Positions 15,063-18,692 of a stretch of 18,692 bases of DNA are shown here, one piece after another. The first letter of the stretch is position 1. Each line of letters opens with the position of its first letter. Source of the DNA: Sandaracinaceae bacterium (GTDB lineage: Bacteria > Myxococcota_A > Polyangia > Polyangiales > Sandaracinaceae); assembly GCA_025056955.1 (NCBI GenBank), contig JANWYL010000023.1, forward strand, positions 1 to 18,692, read 5' to 3'. Under the pieces are notes generated by a model, which had not been told where the DNA came from, ran no database searches, and saw only the letters and a program-made list of their open reading frames with translations. A program made the translations under genes and the position numbers.

Positions 15063-15245
15063 ATGTTTAATACCAAGCTTCTGCGTTATGGGCTTTCGCA
15101 GAGCGCTTTTCGAGATGAAAGGGCCTTGCCAGCCAAAAGTTGGCATGGGAGCCGAAAGGGGGCTGGGCACAATTGCGGCTGTGTCAATCGGAGGTCAATC
15201 GGTTTACCAAGCTTCTTTTCACGCTTGCGCGTTATTTTTTTTTGA
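15063..15245 (+). CDS. Possible small ORF, 60 residues, hypothetical
   Basis: An ATG-started ORF of 60 codons with an excellent AAGGAG Shine-Dalgarno at 15049-15054 and an 8-nt spacer. The predicted product is basic and begins MFNTKLLRYG; I do not recognise it. The Shine-Dalgarno lies inside a small hairpin (CAAGG/CCTTG at 15048-15059), which could limit translation. Against it: no similarity I know, a Phe-rich end produced by a T-run, and no evidence of expression. It could equally be chance within an intergenic region. Confidence 0.25.
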   Translation: MFNTKLLRYGLSQSAFRDERALPAKSWHGSRKGAGHNCGCVNRRSIGLPSFFSRLRVIFF

Positions 15246-15277
15246 TTTGTGCCACTTCGGGGCCATATTGCTATGCT
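15242..15277 (+). promoter_or_regulatory. Weak promoter candidate upstream of the triple-DsbA gene
   Basis: TTGATT (15242-15247) followed after 18 nt by TATTGC (15266-15271), with an alternative -10 of TATGCT immediately after (15272-15277). Match to sigma70 consensus is only partial. A second isolated TTGACA at 15356-15361 lacks a -10 at the right distance. Confidence 0.25.
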
Positions 15278-15390
15278 CAGCCTGGCTGAAGCAATGACCA
15301 GCCCTCGGGTTGCCTTCTTTGTTGGATGGGACAATCCAGGGAAGTGAAAGCAGGATTGACACTCAACGGCTCTTAGGAAAGGGAGCAACA

Positions 15391-17481
15391 ATGGGAGAAA
15401 AAGAACGAAAACTACAAGCGAGACCAATGGAATCAACAGCCAATGGTGCAGTCATCAGCATGCCATCGGCGGTGGTTGCAGTGCTTGTGGCATTTTCTGT
15501 TGGTGCAATTGTTGGTCATGCGATTGGCCGAAGCACGGCTGCCGAAGGTGAGGAAATAGCGCTTCGAGGAGGTGATGAGCCGAAGGCCCAGCCTGCCTCT
15601 CAAAAGGAAGGAGAAGGCGAAGGAGTGACGCGCTATCGCATCGAAGTGAACAACCAGATGCCGCAGAAGGGGCCTCCGGATGCGCTCGTCACCATCGTCA
15701 TGTGGTCAGACTTTCAATGTCCTTTTTGCAAGCGCGTAGAGCCGACCCTCTCTCGCATTCTTGAGGAGTACGGCAACCGTGTTCGCATTGTTTGGCGTGA
15801 TCAACCTTTGCCTTTCCATCCGATGGCCATGCCAGCTGCAGAGGCGGCACGGGAGGCTTTTGCCCAGGGAGGCAATGCCAAGTTTTGGAAAATGCACGAA
15901 TTGATTTTCGAACACCAACAAGAGCTTTCCCGTGAGACCTTGGACCGGCTGGCCCAACAAGTTGGGTTGGACATGGAGCGATACCGTCGAGCGATGGATA
16001 ACCATGTGCACCAGGCGGCGATCCGAGCAGATTCAGAGGCTGGAAACAAAGTTGGTGCCAATGGAACTCCTACTTTTTTCATCAATGGGCGTGAGCTGGC
16101 TGGTGCCCAGCCCTTTGAAGAGTTCAAGCGGGTGATCGATGAGGAGATCAACCATGCCAATCGCTTGCTTCGAAACGGAGTGCCCAGGTCCAGGCTCTAC
16201 GAGACCATTGTCAAGGACGGGCGCACCGAGGCAGCTCCTCCGCCAGAAGCCCAACGCCCCCAGCCGCGCCCTCAGCCTGATCCCAAAGCGATTTACAAGG
16301 TTCCAGTTGGAAACTCACCTCAACTTGGTCCAAGCGATGCCTTGGTCACCATGGTGATTTTCTCAGATTTCGAGTGCCCCTTCTGCGCGCGGGTTGAGGG
16401 GACCATCAAGCAATTGCGGGAGCAGTACGGAAATGATCTCCGTGTGGTGTGGAAGAACAACCCGCTTCCCTTCCATCAAAATGCGATGCCGGCAGCAGAA
16501 GCGGCGATGGAGGTCTATGCCCAGCGGGGGAACGAGGCGTTCTGGAAATACCACGACCTTCTTTTCGAGAACCAGCGAGAACTCAGCCGCGAGACCCTTG
16601 AACGCCTGGCCCAACAAATCCCTGGCATCAACATGAACCGCTTCCGACAAGCCCTTGATGACCATCGTCACCGGTCCTCAATCGAGGCAGATCAACAACT
16701 CGCTCGCCAACTGGGCGCAACTGGCACTCCTTCGTTCTTCATCAACGGACGCAACTTGAGAGGTGCTCAGCCGATTGAAAACTTCAAGCAATTGATCGAC
16801 GAGGTGCTTGAGCAAGCCAAGGAGCGTGTTCGCAACGGAACTCCGAAGGCTCGGCTCTACGAAGAGATCATCGCCAATGGAGCCACTCAGCCGGTCATGC
16901 TGCCTCCATCCGAGCCAGCTGAGGATCCGAATGCCAACCGGGTTTTCGATATTCCTGTGCCGGCCAACGCACCGGTGAAGGGGCTAGCCAATGCACCGGT
17001 CACAATTCAGATTTTTTCAGACTACCAGTGTCCTTTCTGCGCCCGGGTGGAGTCAACACTCAAGGAGCTCTTCAACCGCTACCAGGGCCGCATTCGATTG
17101 GTGTGGCGTGATTACCCCTTGCCCTTCCATACGAATGCGATGCCTGCGGCCATTGCAGCTCGTGAGGTCTATCGCCAAAAAGGGAATGACGCCTTTTGGC
17201 GCTACCACGATCTTCTCTTTGAGAACCAGCAAAACCTCTCGCGGGAGACCCTTGAACGCCTGGCCGAGCAAATTGGGGGGATCGACATGGCCCGTTTCCG
17301 CAAGGCACTCGATACCAATGCACATGAGCCGCTCATTAAGGCAGATATGGACGCCGCGAACCGGACTGGGGTAGGGATCGGTACACCGACCTTCTTCATC
17401 AATGGCCGCCTGCTTCAGGGAGCTCAGCCAGTTGATGCATTTGCTGCTGTCATCGATCGGGCCCTTGCAGAGAAGAAGTGA
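15391..17481 (+). CDS. Membrane-anchored protein with three tandem DsbA-like thioredoxin domains
   Basis: A 696-residue protein. A short charged N-terminus and one hydrophobic helix (about residues 26-46) should anchor it in the inner membrane with the rest in the periplasm. Three full DsbA-type domains follow, each with a CPFC redox pair (C110/C113, C329/C332, C547/C550), a shared PLPFH..AMPAA..A block, the helical insert, and the cis-Pro loop GTPxFFINGR (P227, P447, P666). The period is ~218 residues. Linkers are Pro/Gln-rich after domain 1 and Pro-rich after domain 2. All catalytic features are intact, so each domain could act as a thiol oxidase, reductase or isomerase on exported proteins. 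No DsbB or DsbD partner gene is in the window. ATG 15391 follows AAGGGAG; a TTG at 15310 is also in frame but has no such support. Confidence 0.9.
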   Translation: MGEKERKLQARPMESTANGAVISMPSAVVAVLVAFSVGAIVGHAIGRSTAAEGEEIALRGGDEPKAQPASQKEGEGEGVTRYRIEVNNQMPQKGPPDALVTIVMWSDFQCPFCKRVEPTLSRILEEYGNRVRIVWRDQPLPFHPMAMPAAEAAREAFAQGGNAKFWKMHELIFEHQQELSRETLDRLAQQVGLDMERYRRAMDNHVHQAAIRADSEAGNKVGANGTPTFFINGRELAGAQPFEEFKRVIDEEINHANRLLRNGVPRSRLYETIVKDGRTEAAPPPEAQRPQPRPQPDPKAIYKVPVGNSPQLGPSDALVTMVIFSDFECPFCARVEGTIKQLREQYGNDLRVVWKNNPLPFHQNAMPAAEAAMEVYAQRGNEAFWKYHDLLFENQRELSRETLERLAQQIPGINMNRFRQALDDHRHRSSIEADQQLARQLGATGTPSFFINGRNLRGAQPIENFKQLIDEVLEQAKERVRNGTPKARLYEEIIANGATQPVMLPPSEPAEDPNANRVFDIPVPANAPVKGLANAPVTIQIFSDYQCPFCARVESTLKELFNRYQGRIRLVWRDYPLPFHTNAMPAAIAAREVYRQKGNDAFWRYHDLLFENQQNLSRETLERLAEQIGGIDMARFRKALDTNAHEPLIKADMDAANRTGVGIGTPTFFINGRLLQGAQPVDAFAAVIDRALAEKK

Positions 17482-17532
17482 AGTCCTAAGTAGGGAGGGC
17501 TGCCTTCAAAGCCAAAGAGGGAAATTTCCGCC

Positions 17533-18692
17533 ATGGAAGAGGCAGTGATCATCGATGGAGTGAGGACGCCTTTTGGGCGCCATCGGGGGGCTCTTTCAGG
17601 AGTGCGCCCTGATGACATGGCAGCCCATGTGATTTCGGCTCTCCTTGAGCGCTACCCAATCGCAAAAGAAGCAGTAGAGGAAGTGGTCTTTGGCTGCGCC
17701 AACCAAGCAGGTGAGGACAACCGCAATGTCGCGCGCATGGCCCTTCTCCTCGCAGGCCTTCCCTACGAGATGCCTGGCTTCACCGTCAATCGGCTTTGCG
17801 GATCGGGGCTTGAAGCCGTGATCCAATGTGCTCGGGCGATTCGTCAAGGGGAGGGAGAGGTGCTCATCGCTGGAGGCGTCGAGTCGATGACGCGTGCTCC
17901 TTACGTTATGGAGAAGGCGAGTGAGCCTTACCCCCGCACTCCTCCGGCCATATACGACACCGCCTTGGGGTGGCGTTTTCCAAATCCACGCATGGAGGCG
18001 ATGTTTCCGCTTCTTTCAATGGGGGAGACTGCCGAAGAAGTGGCGCGCGAATACAAGATCAGCCGTGAGGACCAAGACGCCTTCGCCCTTGAAAGCCATC
18101 GTCGGGCGGTAGAGGCATGGAAGAATGGGCGCTTTGAGAGGGAAGTCGTGCCAATTCCCATCCAAGGAAAAAAAGGGGCTTCTGAAGTCTTGAGCCAAGA
18201 TGAAGGCCCTCGGCCGGACACCTCGCTTGAAGCGCTTTCGAAACTTAAGCCCGTTTTTCGCAAAGATGGGACTGTGACAGCTGGAAATTCAAGCCCTCTC
18301 AATGATGGCGCGGCCGCTCTCCTCATTGCTTCGAAAAAATGGGCGATCAGGCATGGCCTGCGTCCTTTGGCCCGGATCCTCGCTTGGGCTGCCGCTGGGG
18401 TTCATCCAAACCTTATGGGGATCGGGCCTGTGCCAGCCACTCGGAAGGCGCTTGAGCGGGCAGGTCTTCGAATTGAAGACATCGGGCTTGTTGAGCTAAA
18501 CGAGGCCTTTGCCGCTCAGGCTTTGGCTTGCTTGCGCCTTTTGAACTTGGACCACTCACGGGTCAATGTGAATGGGGGGGCAATTGCGATTGGGCATCCC
18601 CTTGGAGCGAGTGGGGCCCGATTGGCTGCAACCCTTGCCCATGGCCTGGTTCAGCACAAAGAGCGCTATGGTTTGGCCACAATGTGCATTGG
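17533..18692 (+). CDS. Thiolase (acetyl-CoA C-acyltransferase), 3' truncated by window
   Basis: Cytoplasmic thiolase that cleaves or forms 3-ketoacyl-CoA. The N-terminal motif IIDGVRTPFGRHRGAL, the nucleophile C89 in NRLCGSGLEAV, GGVESMTRAP, NEAFAAQ and GHPLGASGAR with catalytic H355 are present. The second catalytic Cys lies in the terminal TMCIG, where the window ends, so only the last few residues are missing. The middle segment (IYDTALGWRFPNPRMEAMFPLLSMGETAEEVA) resembles PcaF/PaaJ-type 3-oxoadipyl-CoA thiolases. That resemblance does not settle whether it serves beta-oxidation, acetoacetyl-CoA formation or aromatic degradation. A GAGGG purine stretch about 14 nt before the ATG is the likely ribosome binding site. 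The gene lies 51 nt after the triple-DsbA gene and may be cotranscribed with it. Confidence 0.93.
   Translation, partial: MEEAVIIDGVRTPFGRHRGALSGVRPDDMAAHVISALLERYPIAKEAVEEVVFGCANQAGEDNRNVARMALLLAGLPYEMPGFTVNRLCGSGLEAVIQCARAIRQGEGEVLIAGGVESMTRAPYVMEKASEPYPRTPPAIYDTALGWRFPNPRMEAMFPLLSMGETAEEVAREYKISREDQDAFALESHRRAVEAWKNGRFEREVVPIPIQGKKGASEVLSQDEGPRPDTSLEALSKLKPVFRKDGTVTAGNSSPLNDGAAALLIASKKWAIRHGLRPLARILAWAAAGVHPNLMGIGPVPATRKALERAGLRIEDIGLVELNEAFAAQALACLRLLNLDHSRVNVNGGAIAIGHPLGASGARLAATLAHGLVQHKERYGLATMCI

Larger units (their letters stand above)
14984..15390. other. 407-base gap with few recognisable elements
   Basis: Between the exported START-like gene and the triple-DsbA gene no conserved gene is recognisable. 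The gap holds a weak terminator-like hairpin near 15014-15040, a possible 60-codon ORF at 15063-15245 with a good ribosome binding site, a T-run at 15233-15243 and a weak promoter-like pair at 15242-15271. Each is listed separately. I saw no tRNA or known RNA element. Confidence 0.6.

Noticed and set aside
15086..15436. Minus-strand 116-codon ORF with a hydrophobic start in the gap before the triple-DsbA gene
   Set aside because: It runs antisense into the triple-DsbA gene start and shows no recognisable family or convincing ribosome binding site.
15391..17481. Repeats at a regular ~650-nt spacing considered as a mobile or CRISPR-like array
   Set aside because: The periodicity is explained by three tandem DsbA-like protein domains in one reading frame.

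Overview
The window reads as a chromosomal segment of a predatory or deltaproteobacterial-type Gram-negative, most likely Myxococcota or a close relative such as Bradymonadia. The pointers are a matrixin-like secreted protease with Cys-rich repeats and a MYXO-CTERM-like tail, a CarD/CdnL-type RNA polymerase-binding protein, and a PilZ protein of the short type expanded in Myxococcus. There is also a stand-alone M17 N-terminal domain protein beside nusB. Genes are tightly packed on both strands. I see no rRNA, tRNA, CRISPR array, insertion sequence or phage gene. The first ~100 bases are almost pure C/G and look like a sequencing or assembly artefact at a contig edge; the protease is therefore missing its 5' end.

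Layout, left to right. (1) 113-7864, all on +: 5'-truncated secreted metalloprotease; two half-transporters forming a heterodimeric ABC exporter; ribH (lumazine synthase); nusB (antitermination factor); an M17 N-terminal-domain-only protein; dapD (lysine/peptidoglycan precursor pathway). Spacings are 0-20 nt with overlaps, so this looks like one long transcription unit. (2) 7873-11146, all on -: in transcription order a CdnL-like regulator with a long disordered N-terminal arm, rng (RNase G/E), a PilZ protein and a small J-domain protein, driven by a good sigma70-type promoter at 11274-11302. (3) 11355-11798 on +: a hotdog thioesterase whose 3' end overlaps thiD tail to tail. (4) 11772-13633 on -: a diacylglycerol-kinase-family lipid kinase followed by thiD. 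(5) 13721-14983 on +: an exported protein with two START-like (SRPBCC) domains. (6) 14984-15390: a 407-base gap with a weak terminator-like hairpin, one possible 60-residue ORF with a good ribosome binding site, and a weak promoter candidate. (7) 15391-17481 on +: a membrane-anchored protein carrying three complete tandem DsbA-like domains. (8) 17533 to the end on +: a thiolase cut by the window edge.

Most genes are housekeeping. The most unusual items are: the triple-headed DsbA-like protein; the ABC exporter pair, in which one partner appears to have swapped its Q-loop Gln for Glu and its catalytic Glu for Gln while the other partner has the complementary non-canonical signature motif; and the CdnL domain with a ~150-residue basic/Ser/Ala arm at its N-terminus, the reverse of the classical CarD layout. 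I found no clear candidate for a wholly new defence or mobile system, and all functions are inferred from sequence alone.
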